A DNA stretch of 64,000 nucleotides from VGRW01 sp031396695 (GTDB lineage Bacteria; Myxococcota_A; UBA9160; SZUA-336): positions 1-64,000 of the forward strand of contig JANNLG010000062.1 of assembly GCA_031396695.1 (NCBI GenBank), given 5' to 3'. Below the pieces are notes generated by a model, which was not told the DNA's origin, did no database searches, and was given only the letters and a program-made list of their open reading frames with translations. Positions 33,142 to 42,212 of the stretch are shown in pieces (positions within the stretch are counted from its first letter, which is position 1; each line of letters opens with the position of its first letter). Both the position numbers and the translations under genes were made by a program.

Positions 33142-34746
33142 GTGAAGCGCTTGAAGTTCTGGGGCTGGGGCTACGAGGACGAGGGTCCCGACGAGGCGGC
33201 GCGTGCGCGCCTGGCGCGCGGTCTCGGCGAGCGTTTCGATCGTTCCGACCTCGCGCCCACGCCGTATCCGCGCATTTCGGAGCTCGCGTTGCCCGCGCCG
33301 CGCGTGCGCGCACCCGCCGCGCTGGCTGCGCTCACGAGCGACGATCCGTGGGAGCGGGCGCGGCACGCGCACGGGCAGGGCTACCGCGACATCGTGCGCA
33401 CGCTTCGTCGCGAGTTTCCCGCGCCGCCGGACCTGGTCGCGTTCCCGACCAGCGAGGCGCAGGTCGCGGACCTGCTCGACTTCTGCGCTCGCGAACGGCT
33501 CGCGGCCGTGCCGTTCGGCGGCGGCTCGAGCGTGGTGGGCGGCGTCGAAACGGAGTTCGCGGGCGATCACCGCGGCGTGATCACGATCGATCTCGGTCGC
33601 ATGGACCGCGTGCTCGAAGTCGACCGCGCGTCGCGCGCGGCGCGCATCCAGGCCGGCGTGCTCGGGCCCGCGCTCGAGGATCAGCTCCGCCCGCACGGTC
33701 TGACGCTGCGCCACTTCCCGCAATCGTTCGAGTTCAGCTCGCTCGGCGGCTGGATCGCGACGCGCAGCGGTGGACACTTCGCCACACACTTCACGCACAT
33801 CGACGAGTTCGTCGAGGCGCTGCGGGTGGTGACACCGACCGGCGTCGTGGCCACGCGGCGACTGCCGGGCTCCGGCGCGGGTCCTTCGCCCGAGCGTTTC
33901 TTCATGGGCTCCGAAGGCACGCTCGGGATCATCACCGAGGCGTGGATGCGTTTGCAGGATCGCCCCAGCCAGCGCGCGAACGCGAGCGTTCGCTTCGCGG
34001 AGTTCCCGGCGGCGGTGGCGGCGGTGCGCGCGTTGAGTCAATCCGGCCTCGAGCCGGCGAACTGCCGCTTGCTCGATCCGGGCGAGGCGGCGGCCTCCGC
34101 GGGCGCGACCGGCGGCGACTCGATCCTGGTGCTCGGCTTCGAATCGGCCGATCACGCGCTCGACGCCTGGATGGCGCGCGCGGTCGAGCTCTGCCGCGAC
34201 CACGGCGGGATCGTGCCCGACGACGCGCTGCGCACGCGCTCCGACGCCGGCGCCACGCGCGAGGGCGCGGCCGGCGCGTGGCGCAACGCCTTCATCGGCG
34301 CACCCTACGTGCGCGACGCGCTGGTCTCGATCGGCGTGTTCTGCGAGACCTTCGAGACCGCCACCACCTGGGACCGCTTCGAGCGCCTGCACGCGCGCGT
34401 GATGACGGAGGTGCGCGACGTGCTGGTGCGGCTGTGCGGCGCGGGCTCGATCACCTGCCGCTTCACGCACGTATATCCCGACGGTCCGGCGCCCTACTAC
34501 TCGATGCTCGCCCCCGCGCGCCGCGGCTCGGAGCTCGAGCTCTGGGACGCGGTCAAGGCCGTCTCGGGCGAGATCATCGCGGCCGAGGGGGGCACGATCA
34601 CGCACCACCACGCGGTGGGTCGCGATCACCGGACATGGTACGACGGCGAGCGACCCGACGGCTTCGCGCGCGCGCTGCGCGCCGCCAAGTCCGAGCTCGA
34701 CCCGGCCTGGATCCTGAACCCCGGCGTGCTCTTCGATCGCGCCTGA
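33142..34746 (+). CDS. Alkyldihydroxyacetonephosphate synthase-like FAD enzyme
   Basis: The 534-residue protein begins MKRLKFWGWGYED and has the VAO-type FAD-binding domain with PFGGGSSVVGG (124-134), PQSFEFSSLGGWIATRSGGH and GSEGTLGIITEAWM. The C-terminal substrate domain includes the HHH cluster (488-490) that is catalytic in AGPS. AGPS swaps the acyl of acyl-DHAP for a fatty alcohol, making the first ether bond of ether lipids. Head-to-head pairing with PlsC supports a lipid role. Bacterial AGPS homologues may act on other hydroxy acids, so the ether-lipid assignment is probable, not certain. Confidence 0.85.
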   Translation: MKRLKFWGWGYEDEGPDEAARARLARGLGERFDRSDLAPTPYPRISELALPAPRVRAPAALAALTSDDPWERARHAHGQGYRDIVRTLRREFPAPPDLVAFPTSEAQVADLLDFCARERLAAVPFGGGSSVVGGVETEFAGDHRGVITIDLGRMDRVLEVDRASRAARIQAGVLGPALEDQLRPHGLTLRHFPQSFEFSSLGGWIATRSGGHFATHFTHIDEFVEALRVVTPTGVVATRRLPGSGAGPSPERFFMGSEGTLGIITEAWMRLQDRPSQRANASVRFAEFPAAVAAVRALSQSGLEPANCRLLDPGEAAASAGATGGDSILVLGFESADHALDAWMARAVELCRDHGGIVPDDALRTRSDAGATREGAAGAWRNAFIGAPYVRDALVSIGVFCETFETATTWDRFERLHARVMTEVRDVLVRLCGAGSITCRFTHVYPDGPAPYYSMLAPARRGSELELWDAVKAVSGEIIAAEGGTITHHHAVGRDHRTWYDGERPDGFARALRAAKSELDPAWILNPGVLFDRA

Positions 34747-34775
34747 TCCCAACGACCGACACGGAGGTGCGTAGC

Positions 34776-35588
34776 ATGACCGACGCCTATGAAACCCTGA
34801 TCGTGACGCGCGAGCCCGGCGGGCTGGTCTTCTGCACGCTGAACCGTCCGCAGGCGCTGAACGCCATGAGCCCGAAGCTGGTCGACGAGCTGCACGCGTT
34901 CCTCGATCGGCTCCACGACGACACCGACGCGCGCGTCGTGATCCTGCGCGGAGCCGGCCGCGGTTTCTGCGCGGGGCTCGACCTGCGCGAGCAGACGGGA
35001 GCGGGCGCGACGCTTCGGCCGAGCGTCTCGACCAGCCTGCGCGGTCAGCACAAGATCGCGGAGCTCGTGATCAAGATGCGGCGCGTGTCTCAGGTGTTCA
35101 TATCGCTCGTGCACGGCGCGGCGGCGGGCGGCGGCTTCGCGCTCGTGCTCGCCTCCGACATCCGCATCGCCGGCGAGAGCGCGCGCATGAACGCCGCCTT
35201 CATCCGGATCGGGCTTGGCGCGTGCGACATCGGCGCGTCGTACTTTCTGCCGCGCATCGTGGGCTCGTCGGTCGCCGCCGAGCTCTTGCTCACTGGCAAC
35301 TTCATCGAAGCCCCGCGCGCGCTCGCGACCGGTTTGGTCTCGCGCGTGGTGCCCGACGCCGATCTCGAGAAGGCCGGCCGCGAGATGGCCGAAGCGATCC
35401 TGCGCAATTCGCCCGTCGGCGTGCGCCTGACCAAGGATTGCCTGAACTGGAGCATCGACGCACCGACGCTGGAAGCCGCGATCGCGATGGAGGACCGGAA
35501 CCAGATCCTCGCCAGCCAGAGCGGCGACTTTCGCGAAGGCGTCCGCGCTTTCCTGGAGAAGCGCCCGGCGAAATACAGCGGCGACTGA
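34776..35588 (+). CDS. Enoyl-CoA hydratase/isomerase family protein
   Basis: The 270-residue crotonase-fold protein has CTLNRPQALNAMSPKL (near 20-35), the oxyanion loop GRGFCAGLDL and HGAAAGGGFALVLASDIRIA. A Glu-position residue lies in IRIGLGACDIGAS, where the usual catalytic Glu of LGLPPE-type loops is replaced (GACDIGASYF). It therefore may be an isomerase or a hydratase with altered residues. A GGAGG site precedes the ATG. It is followed 32 bases later by an acyl-CoA dehydrogenase gene, a beta-oxidation-like pair. Confidence 0.9.
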   Translation: MTDAYETLIVTREPGGLVFCTLNRPQALNAMSPKLVDELHAFLDRLHDDTDARVVILRGAGRGFCAGLDLREQTGAGATLRPSVSTSLRGQHKIAELVIKMRRVSQVFISLVHGAAAGGGFALVLASDIRIAGESARMNAAFIRIGLGACDIGASYFLPRIVGSSVAAELLLTGNFIEAPRALATGLVSRVVPDADLEKAGREMAEAILRNSPVGVRLTKDCLNWSIDAPTLEAAIAMEDRNQILASQSGDFREGVRAFLEKRPAKYSGD

Positions 35589-35620
35589 GTGTACGATCGA
35601 CGAACCGAGGAGGACACAGG

Positions 35621-36832
35621 ATGGACTTCGAGCCGACCGACAAAGTCAAAGAGATCCAGCGCCAGCTCGAGCGCTTCATGGACGAGTTCGTCTACCCGGC
35701 CGAGAGGGTGGTGGGCGAACAGATCGAGGCTAGCGGCAACCCGCACCACATGCCGGAGATCATCACCGAGCTCGCGGCCAAGGCCAAAAGGATCGGGCTC
35801 TGGAACCTGTTCCTGCCCGACGAAGAGCACGGCGCTGGACTCAGCAACCTCGAGTACGCGCCGCTGTGCGAGATCATGGGCCGCAGCGCGATCGCGTCGC
35901 GCATCTTCAACTGCGCAGCGCCCGACACAGGCAACATCGAGATCCTGGCCGAGTTCGGCAGCGACGCGCAGAAGAAGAAGTACCTGGAGCCGCTGCTCGA
36001 CGGGAAGATCCGCTCCTGCTTCTCGATGACCGAGCCGGAGGTATCGAGCGCGGATCCGACGCAGCTCGCCACGCTCGCCAAGCGCGACGGCGACAGCTAC
36101 GTGCTGAACGGTCACAAGTGGTTCACGTCCGGTGCGATCGGCTCGGAGTTCGCGATCGTGATGGCGGTGACGGATCCCGGTGCGGCTCCGCACGAGCGCG
36201 CGAGCATGATCCTGGTGCCGACGGCGACGCCCGGCTTCAAGATCGTGCGCTCCGTCTCCGTGATGGGTCACTCGGGCGGCGGTGGTCACTGCGAGATCCG
36301 CTACGAGGACTGCAGGGTGCCGGTCGCGAATCGCCTCGGTCCCGAAGGGGCGGGCTTCGCGATCGCGCAGGCGAGGCTCGGACCGGGCCGCGTCCACCAC
36401 TGCATGCGCTGCATCGGCGGCGCGCAGCGCGCGTACGAGATCATGGTCGACTACGCGGCGAACCGGAAGGTCGGCGGTGAGCCGCTGGGCAACAAGCAAT
36501 TCATCCAGGACTTCATCGCGATCTCGAAGATGGAGATCGATCAGGCGCGTCTGTTCACGCTCTACACCGCCTGGAAGATGGACACCGTCGGCAAGAAAGC
36601 GGCCGCGCAGGAAATCTCGATGATCAAGGTGATCGCGGCGAATCTGCTGATGAACGTGTGCGACCGCGCGATCCAGACCATGGGGTCGCTCGGTGTCTCG
36701 GACGACACTCCGGTCGCCGCGATGTGGCGAAACGGGCGCTCGCTGCGCATCGCCGACGGCCCCGACGAGGTACACAAAATGGTGATCGCCCGCCGCGAGC
36801 TGAAGCGCTGGGCGGGGCTGAACGCCCGCTAA
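35621..36832 (+). CDS. Acyl-CoA dehydrogenase
   Basis: The 403-residue protein has the ACAD layout: an N-terminal helical domain (MDFEPTDKVKEIQRQLERFMDEFVYPAE), then the middle domain with SCFSMTEPEVSSADPTQLATLA (FAD/substrate), WFTSGAIGSEFAIVMA, and the C-terminal domain with RIADGPDEVHKMVIARREL (the usual last helix). The catalytic Glu is expected near RIADGPDEVH. It resembles the long-chain ACAD10/11-like clade. The preceding hydratase and this dehydrogenase act in successive steps of fatty acid or side-chain breakdown. A GAGGAGG ribosome site is present. Confidence 0.94.
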   Translation: MDFEPTDKVKEIQRQLERFMDEFVYPAERVVGEQIEASGNPHHMPEIITELAAKAKRIGLWNLFLPDEEHGAGLSNLEYAPLCEIMGRSAIASRIFNCAAPDTGNIEILAEFGSDAQKKKYLEPLLDGKIRSCFSMTEPEVSSADPTQLATLAKRDGDSYVLNGHKWFTSGAIGSEFAIVMAVTDPGAAPHERASMILVPTATPGFKIVRSVSVMGHSGGGGHCEIRYEDCRVPVANRLGPEGAGFAIAQARLGPGRVHHCMRCIGGAQRAYEIMVDYAANRKVGGEPLGNKQFIQDFIAISKMEIDQARLFTLYTAWKMDTVGKKAAAQEISMIKVIAANLLMNVCDRAIQTMGSLGVSDDTPVAAMWRNGRSLRIADGPDEVHKMVIARRELKRWAGLNAR

Positions 36833-36856
36833 GAACTACGCGGGATGCGGAGCGAG

Positions 36857-36888
36857 GGCCGGACGCGAAGGAGGCTTCGCGTCCGGCC
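36857..36888. terminator. Bidirectional hairpin between convergent genes
   Basis: GGCCGGACGCGAAG pairs perfectly with CTTCGCGTCCGGCC around a GAGG loop (14-bp stem). It lies between the convergent acyl-CoA dehydrogenase and HtrA genes and could stop transcription from both sides. No T-run follows, so termination efficiency is uncertain. Confidence 0.65.
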
Positions 36889-36894
36889 GTCCCT

Positions 36895-38379
36895 CTACGA
36901 TTCCTTCTCGATCGCCAGGTAGAGCGTTCCGTCGCCGCGCTGCACGAGCAGGACCGCGGAGTCGCTGCTGGTGGCGAGGGCGTCCTTGAGCTGCTTCGGG
37001 TTGCCGATCTCGACGCGGTTCGCCTCGACGATCACGTCGCCGGGTCGCAAGCCCGCGCGCGCGGCCGCCGAGTCGGGATCGACCGCCGAGACGACTACGC
37101 CCTTCGCGTTCGCCGACAGGCCGAGCCGGCTGGCGATCTCTTCGCTCATCTGTTGGACCTCGAAGCCCCAGTCCATGTCGGAGGCCTCGTCGCTCGCGGG
37201 CTGGATCTCCTCTTCCTGCATCTTCTCGAGCGTGGCCTTGAGCTTGCGCACCTTCCCGTCGCGCTGGATCTCGACCTCGACGGCGCTGCCCGGCGGCGTC
37301 GACGCCACGATGCGCGGCAGGTCGTCGTAGTCTTCGATCGAGTTGCCGTTGAACTTCGTGATCACGTCGCCGCGCTCGAGCTTGGCCTTCGACGCGGGGC
37401 TGTTCTCGAACACCTGGCCGACCAGCGCGCCCTTGGCATCCTCGATCTTGAAGGTCTTCGCGAGCGCGGGCGTGACGCGCTGGATCTGCACGCCCAACCA
37501 GCCGCGCGTCACCGATCCGCTTTCCAACAGCTGCGGCAGCAGGCTCTTCGCCATGTTGATCGGAATCGCGAAGCCGATGCCCTGGCCGCTGGCCGCGATC
37601 GCCGTGTTGATGCCGACCACGCGCCCCTTCATGTCGATCAGCGGACCGCCCGAGTTGCCCGGATTGATGCTCGCGTCGGTCTGCAGGAAATCGTCGTACG
37701 GTCCGGCGATCTGCTCGCCGCCGAAGTTCGAGCGCCCCTTCGCGGACAGGATGCCGACCGTCACCGTGTGATCGAGACCGAACGGGTTGCCGATCGCCAT
37801 CACCCAGCTGCCGACGCGCAGGCCTTCCGAGTCGCCGAGCGGCACCGGCACGAGCGGCTTCTCGGAATCGACCTTGATCAGCGCGAGGTCGGTTTTCGGG
37901 TCGCGGCCGACCACCTTCGCCTCGAGCTCGGTGCCGTCGTCGAACACCGCGACCATCTTGTCCGCGTTCTCGACCACGTGGTTGTTGGTGACGATCAGCC
38001 CGTCGCTCGAAACCACGAAGCCGGAGCCCGTCGACGGCACGTTGAACTGGCGCGGGCCCTTCCGCTCCGGCTTCTCGCCTTTCTCGCCCGGCTTGCGCTG
38101 GCCGAAGAACTCCTCGAACAGCTCTTCGGGTCCGCCGCGCAGGGTCTGCTTGCGCTCGACCTTGATGTTGACCACGGCGGGCGAGACGATCTCGGCCAGA
38201 TCCGCGAGCGAGTCCGGCCGCGCGGATGCGTCGCCGGGCTCGCCCTCGATCCAGAATGGCTTCGAGAGCTCGGCGCTCGCGATCTCCGCGAGCTGCGGCG
38301 CGATGGCGAGGCCGAGCGCCAGACTGCCGATCGCAAGAGTGCGCAGCGCTGCGGGGCGAAAGGCGGACAAACGAGGCAT
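36895..38379 (-). CDS. Periplasmic serine protease, DegP/HtrA family (copy 1)
   Basis: The 494-residue protease has a signal (about 11-37), a trypsin-like domain with the triad His134 (NNHVV), Asp164 (KTDLALIKV) and Ser243 (NPGNSGGPL), and two PDZ domains (about 300-390 and 400-490). This matches DegP/DegQ/MucD, which degrade misfolded envelope proteins. It is the most canonical of three HtrA copies within 7 kb. A 26-base spacer separates it from the convergent gene's terminator. Confidence 0.95.
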   Translation of the reverse strand: MPRLSAFRPAALRTLAIGSLALGLAIAPQLAEIASAELSKPFWIEGEPGDASARPDSLADLAEIVSPAVVNIKVERKQTLRGGPEELFEEFFGQRKPGEKGEKPERKGPRQFNVPSTGSGFVVSSDGLIVTNNHVVENADKMVAVFDDGTELEAKVVGRDPKTDLALIKVDSEKPLVPVPLGDSEGLRVGSWVMAIGNPFGLDHTVTVGILSAKGRSNFGGEQIAGPYDDFLQTDASINPGNSGGPLIDMKGRVVGINTAIAASGQGIGFAIPINMAKSLLPQLLESGSVTRGWLGVQIQRVTPALAKTFKIEDAKGALVGQVFENSPASKAKLERGDVITKFNGNSIEDYDDLPRIVASTPPGSAVEVEIQRDGKVRKLKATLEKMQEEEIQPASDEASDMDWGFEVQQMSEEIASRLGLSANAKGVVVSAVDPDSAAARAGLRPGDVIVEANRVEIGNPKQLKDALATSSDSAVLLVQRGDGTLYLAIEKES

Positions 38380-38411
38380 CGATACTTCTCCCTAAGGGTT
38401 GGGCGTTCGCT

Positions 38412-39767
38412 TCACCAGAGCTCGAGCATCACGCTGCCGTACTGCCGGCCGCGTTGCACGACGATTACGACTCCGTCCTGGCCGAGAATCTTCGGGATCG
38501 CACGCCGGAGCGACGTGCGGTCATCGACCCGTTCGCGGCCGATCTGGAGCACCAGGTCTCCCGGGCGCAGGCCGCGCGACTGGGCCGCGCTGTGCGGGAC
38601 CACGCTCGACACGATCATGCCGCGCGCTGCGTCGACGCCGTACTTGCGCGCGAGCGGCTCGCTGCGGTCGACGAGCTCGAGGCCGAGCAGCACCTGCGCG
38701 AATTCGTCCGCGCGCGACTCGGGGAATTTCTCGGCCACGACCTCGACCACGACGCGCGAGCCGGACCGGTCGAGCACGAGCTTCACGTTCTGATCGACCG
38801 TCAGGCTGCGCGCGATCTCGTAGAAGTCGCGGCGCGTGCGCACGTCCGCGCCATCGACCGCGACCAGCACATCGCCGCGCCGCACACCTGCGTCGGCGGC
38901 CGGCGTGCCCTCGTACACCGTCGAGATCAGCACACCCGTCGCGAGCTGCGCGCCGAGCGCCTCGCGCAGCTTGGGCGTGAGCTCCTGGAGCCAGATGCCG
39001 AGCCAGGCGGGCAGCACCTCGCCGTGGCGGATCAGGTCGTCCACGATCCGACGCGCGCGATTGATCGGGATCGCGAAGCCGATGCCCTGGGCGTTGCCGA
39101 GGATCGCGGTGTTGATGCCGATCACTTCGCCGTCCAGGTTCAAGAGCGGTCCGCCGGAGTTGCCGGGGTTGATGCTCGCGTCCGTCTGCAGAAAACCGTC
39201 GTACTCGCGACCGTCGCCGCGAACCGAGCGGTTGACCGCGGACAAGACGCCGGTGGTGACGGTGTGATTCAAGCCGAACGGGTTGCCGATCGCGATTACC
39301 GTCTCGCCGATCATCGCGGTATCGGAGTCGCCGAGCTTGGGCGCCGGCAACGGTCCGTCCGCGTGCAAGAGCACGACCGCCAGATCGCTCGCCGGATCGC
39401 CGCCGATCAGCTCGGCGTCGTACTGCCGACCGTCCGCCAAGCTGACCCGGATCTGTGTCGCGCCCGCGCGCACGTGTTCGTTGGTCAGCACGTAGCCGGC
39501 GCTGTTGATGATGACTCCGGTGCCCAGACTCGTGCTCGTGCTCGGTCGGGGGTTCATGAAGCGTCGGAAGAACTCGTCGAAGAAGGGGTCGCCACGGACG
39601 AATGGATTGCCGCCGTCTGCGACCGTTTGCGTGGAAACGATATTCACGGTGGAAGGGGCGCCGCTCTCCGCCGCCACGACCACGGGCGTGCGGCGCGAGC
39701 TCGAGTCCGCGTGGGCGTCCGCGCACAGCGCACACGCGATCAGGGCTATCAGAACCGGCCGCGCCAT
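38412..39767 (-). CDS. Periplasmic serine protease, HtrA family (copy 2)
   Basis: From the ATG at 39767 the 451-residue protein has a short signal (1-20) and the triad His98 (TNEHV), Asp128 (SDLAV) and Ser204 (NPGNSGGPL). It has a PDZ domain after the protease and a second, shorter one at the C-terminus (RGLRPGDLVLQIGRERV). It has 30-base spacing to copy 1 and may be co-transcribed with it, suggesting a specialised or partner protease. The start lies in ACTATGGCG with no good ribosome site. Confidence 0.93.
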   Translation of the reverse strand: MARPVLIALIACALCADAHADSSSRRTPVVVAAESGAPSTVNIVSTQTVADGGNPFVRGDPFFDEFFRRFMNPRPSTSTSLGTGVIINSAGYVLTNEHVRAGATQIRVSLADGRQYDAELIGGDPASDLAVVLLHADGPLPAPKLGDSDTAMIGETVIAIGNPFGLNHTVTTGVLSAVNRSVRGDGREYDGFLQTDASINPGNSGGPLLNLDGEVIGINTAILGNAQGIGFAIPINRARRIVDDLIRHGEVLPAWLGIWLQELTPKLREALGAQLATGVLISTVYEGTPAADAGVRRGDVLVAVDGADVRTRRDFYEIARSLTVDQNVKLVLDRSGSRVVVEVVAEKFPESRADEFAQVLLGLELVDRSEPLARKYGVDAARGMIVSSVVPHSAAQSRGLRPGDLVLQIGRERVDDRTSLRRAIPKILGQDGVVIVVQRGRQYGSVMLELW

Positions 39768-39808
39768 AGTAGAAGTTCCGGTTTGGACGCTAGGCCAGCC
39801 GGCTCGAT

Positions 39809-40951
39809 TTGGTAAGGGCGCTTTTCGCCGAGGCGTTCGGGGGTTCTCCGACCGGCAGCGCGCGCGCACCCGGCCGCGTGAACCTGATCGGCGAGCACAC
39901 CGACTACAACGGCGGGTTCGTGTTTCCGGCAGCGATCGAGCTCGAGACGCGTGTGTCGGTGCGCCCGCGCGCCGACGCGCTCGTGCGCGGCTGCTCGCGC
40001 GAACGCGGCCGAGCGCAGGCGCAGCTGCACGATCCACCGGCTGGGGACTGGCTCGACTACGCGCGCGGCACCGCGCGCGTGCTCGCCGATGCCGGTCTGG
40101 TGCGCGACACGGGCTTCGAGATCGCGGTGAGCTCCGATCTGCCCGAGGGCGCCGGGTTGTCGAGCTCGGCCGCGCTCGAGGCCGGCACCGCGCTCGCGCT
40201 GATCGCGGCCGCCGGTGCGCGCGAGACCGCGTTCGACAGGCCCGAGCTCGCGCGTCTGTGCCAGCGCGCCGAAGTGGAGTTCGCGGGCGTGCCGTGCGGA
40301 ATCATGGATCAGTACGCCGTGCTGTGTAGTGTGCCCGGATCCGCGCTGCTGCTCGACTGCGCGCGCGTCGAGTCGCGCTCGGTGGCGCTGCCGGACGGGA
40401 TCGAGATCCTGATCTTCGACACCGGGGTCGAGCGCGCGCTGCGCGAGGGCCGCTACGCCGTGCGGCGGGCGGAGTGCACGCGCGCGCTCGAGGGCGCGCG
40501 GACGGCGTTCGGTCGGCGCCTGGACTCGCTGTCGGAGCTCGCGCTCGCCGATCTCGCACGGATGGAGCGCGTGCTCGATCCTGTCGCCATGCGGCGCGCG
40601 CGCCACGTGGTCGGCGAGAACGCGCGTGTGCTCGCGCTCGTACGGGCGTTCGAGGCCGGCGATCCGCGCGCGGCCGGCGAGGCGATGTTCGCGTCGCACC
40701 AGAGCCTGCGCGTCGACTACGAGGTGACGGTGCCCGAGAGCGACGCGTTGGTGGAGGATTCCCGATCGCTTCCCGGCTGTATCGGCGCGCGCATGACCGG
40801 CGCGGGCTTCGGCGGCTGCACGGTGCACCTGGTCGAAGCCGGGCACGCGCGCGCGTTCGCGACAGAGCTCGCGCGGCGTTTCCTCGAACGCTTCGGCCGG
40901 ACACCGCGTCGTTGGAGTTCGCGAGCGGCCGCCGGCGCGAATCTGATATGA
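39809..40951 (+). CDS. galK: Galactokinase
   Basis: The 380-residue GHMP kinase has the galactokinase signature GRVNLIGEHTDYNGGFVF (22-39), the ATP motif LPEGAGLSSSAALE (about 111-124), the catalytic region GIMDQYAVLCS and the third motif GCIGARMTGAGFGG. It phosphorylates galactose at C1. It is read from a TTG start with no strong ribosome site. No other Leloir gene lies in the window; it stands between HtrA genes and shares a 41-base gap with a divergent HtrA gene. A role in sugar-phosphate supply for polysaccharide is possible. Confidence 0.9.
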   Translation: MVRALFAEAFGGSPTGSARAPGRVNLIGEHTDYNGGFVFPAAIELETRVSVRPRADALVRGCSRERGRAQAQLHDPPAGDWLDYARGTARVLADAGLVRDTGFEIAVSSDLPEGAGLSSSAALEAGTALALIAAAGARETAFDRPELARLCQRAEVEFAGVPCGIMDQYAVLCSVPGSALLLDCARVESRSVALPDGIEILIFDTGVERALREGRYAVRRAECTRALEGARTAFGRRLDSLSELALADLARMERVLDPVAMRRARHVVGENARVLALVRAFEAGDPRAAGEAMFASHQSLRVDYEVTVPESDALVEDSRSLPGCIGARMTGAGFGGCTVHLVEAGHARAFATELARRFLERFGRTPRRWSSRAAAGANLI

Positions 40952-40958
40952 GGAGCAC

Positions 40959-42200
40959 ATGACCGAAGTCGATGTCGTGGTGGTGGGCGCGGGCATCGGG
41001 GGCGGCGCCCTCGCGACGGTGCTCGCGCGCAGCGGCCTGTCCGTGCTCGTGCTCGAGAAGGAGTTGGAGTACCGCGACCGCGTGCGCGGCGAGTGGCTGT
41101 CGCCGTGGGGCGTCGTCGAAACCAAGCGCCTCGGCCTGTACGAAACGCTGCGCGCCGCAGGCGGACACCACGTCACGCACCACCGCAGGTACCACGACGG
41201 GGTCGACTCGCAGGCCAGCCCGGAGAACTCGATCGCGCTCGGGGGCGTGCTGCCGGACATCCCGGGTCCGCTCTGCCTCGGGCACCCGCGCATGTGTCGG
41301 CTCCTGTCCGACGCTTCCGAAGCGGCGGGGGCTCGCTTGCACCGCGGCGTGGATGGCATCGAGCTCGGCGACGCGATCCGCGGCCGCCGCGAAGTGCGCT
41401 ATCGGCACGCGGGTTCGAGTCACACGGTGCGGTGTCGGCTGGTGGTCGGCGCGGACGGCCGCGGCTCGATCGTGCGCAAGCAGGCGGGGATCGCGCTGCA
41501 CCGCGACGCGACGCATCACCTGTTCGCGGGTCTGCTTGTCGAGGGCGCGGACGCCTGGCCCGCGTCGCTCCAGGCGATCGGCGTGGAGAGCGACGCACAC
41601 TTCCTGGTGTTTCCGCAGGGCGGTGGACGGGCGCGACTGTACCTGGGATACGCCCTCGAGCAGCACAAGCGCTTCACGGGACCGGACGCGGCAACACGGT
41701 TTCTCGAGGCCTTCCGGCTGCGCACCGTGCCCGAGGCCGAGGCGCTCGCGCGCGCGCGGCCGGCGGGTCCGTGTCACTCCTACGGCAACGAGGACAGCTG
41801 GACCGACAGCCCGGTGGCCGACGCCGTGGTGCTGATCGGCGACGCCGCGGGGCACAACGACCCGATCATCGGTCAGGGACTCTCGATCACGCTGCGCGAC
41901 GTGCGAATCGTGTCCGAGCTCCTGTTCGCGCACCAAGACTGGTCGCCCACGACCTTCGCGCCCTACACTGAGGAGCGGCGCGAGCGGATGCGGCGACTTC
42001 GCTTCGTCGCTGCGCTCGACTCGGGCCTGGAGAGCGAGTTCGGCCCCGCGGCGGCTGCACGCCGCGCACGCGCGCGCGAGCTCCAGTCGAAGGACCCCGG
42101 ACTCGCGCTCTGGTTGCTGGCGGCGTTCGTCGGCCCCGAAGTGCTGCCGCCCCAAGCCTTCGACGCGTCGGTGCGTGAGCGGCTGCTCGCGCCGATCTGA
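40959..42200 (+). CDS. FAD-dependent monooxygenase/halogenase-like flavoprotein
   Basis: The 413-residue protein has the N-terminal GxGxxG motif VVVGAGIGGGALATVLAR (7-24), VLEKELEYRDRVRGEW, the motif LVVGADGRGS (165-174) and the FAD-binding DSPVADAVVLIGDAAGHNDPIIGQGLS (about 285-311). This is the PHBH/class A flavin-monooxygenase fold. The GEWLSPWG region resembles halogenase or aromatic hydroxylase active sites, but no halogenase WxWxIP motif is seen. It follows galK by 7 bases and is probably co-transcribed with it. Confidence 0.85.
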   Translation: MTEVDVVVVGAGIGGGALATVLARSGLSVLVLEKELEYRDRVRGEWLSPWGVVETKRLGLYETLRAAGGHHVTHHRRYHDGVDSQASPENSIALGGVLPDIPGPLCLGHPRMCRLLSDASEAAGARLHRGVDGIELGDAIRGRREVRYRHAGSSHTVRCRLVVGADGRGSIVRKQAGIALHRDATHHLFAGLLVEGADAWPASLQAIGVESDAHFLVFPQGGGRARLYLGYALEQHKRFTGPDAATRFLEAFRLRTVPEAEALARARPAGPCHSYGNEDSWTDSPVADAVVLIGDAAGHNDPIIGQGLSITLRDVRIVSELLFAHQDWSPTTFAPYTEERRERMRRLRFVAALDSGLESEFGPAAAARRARARELQSKDPGLALWLLAAFVGPEVLPPQAFDASVRERLLAPI

Positions 42201-42212
42201 CCGAGGCCCCGG

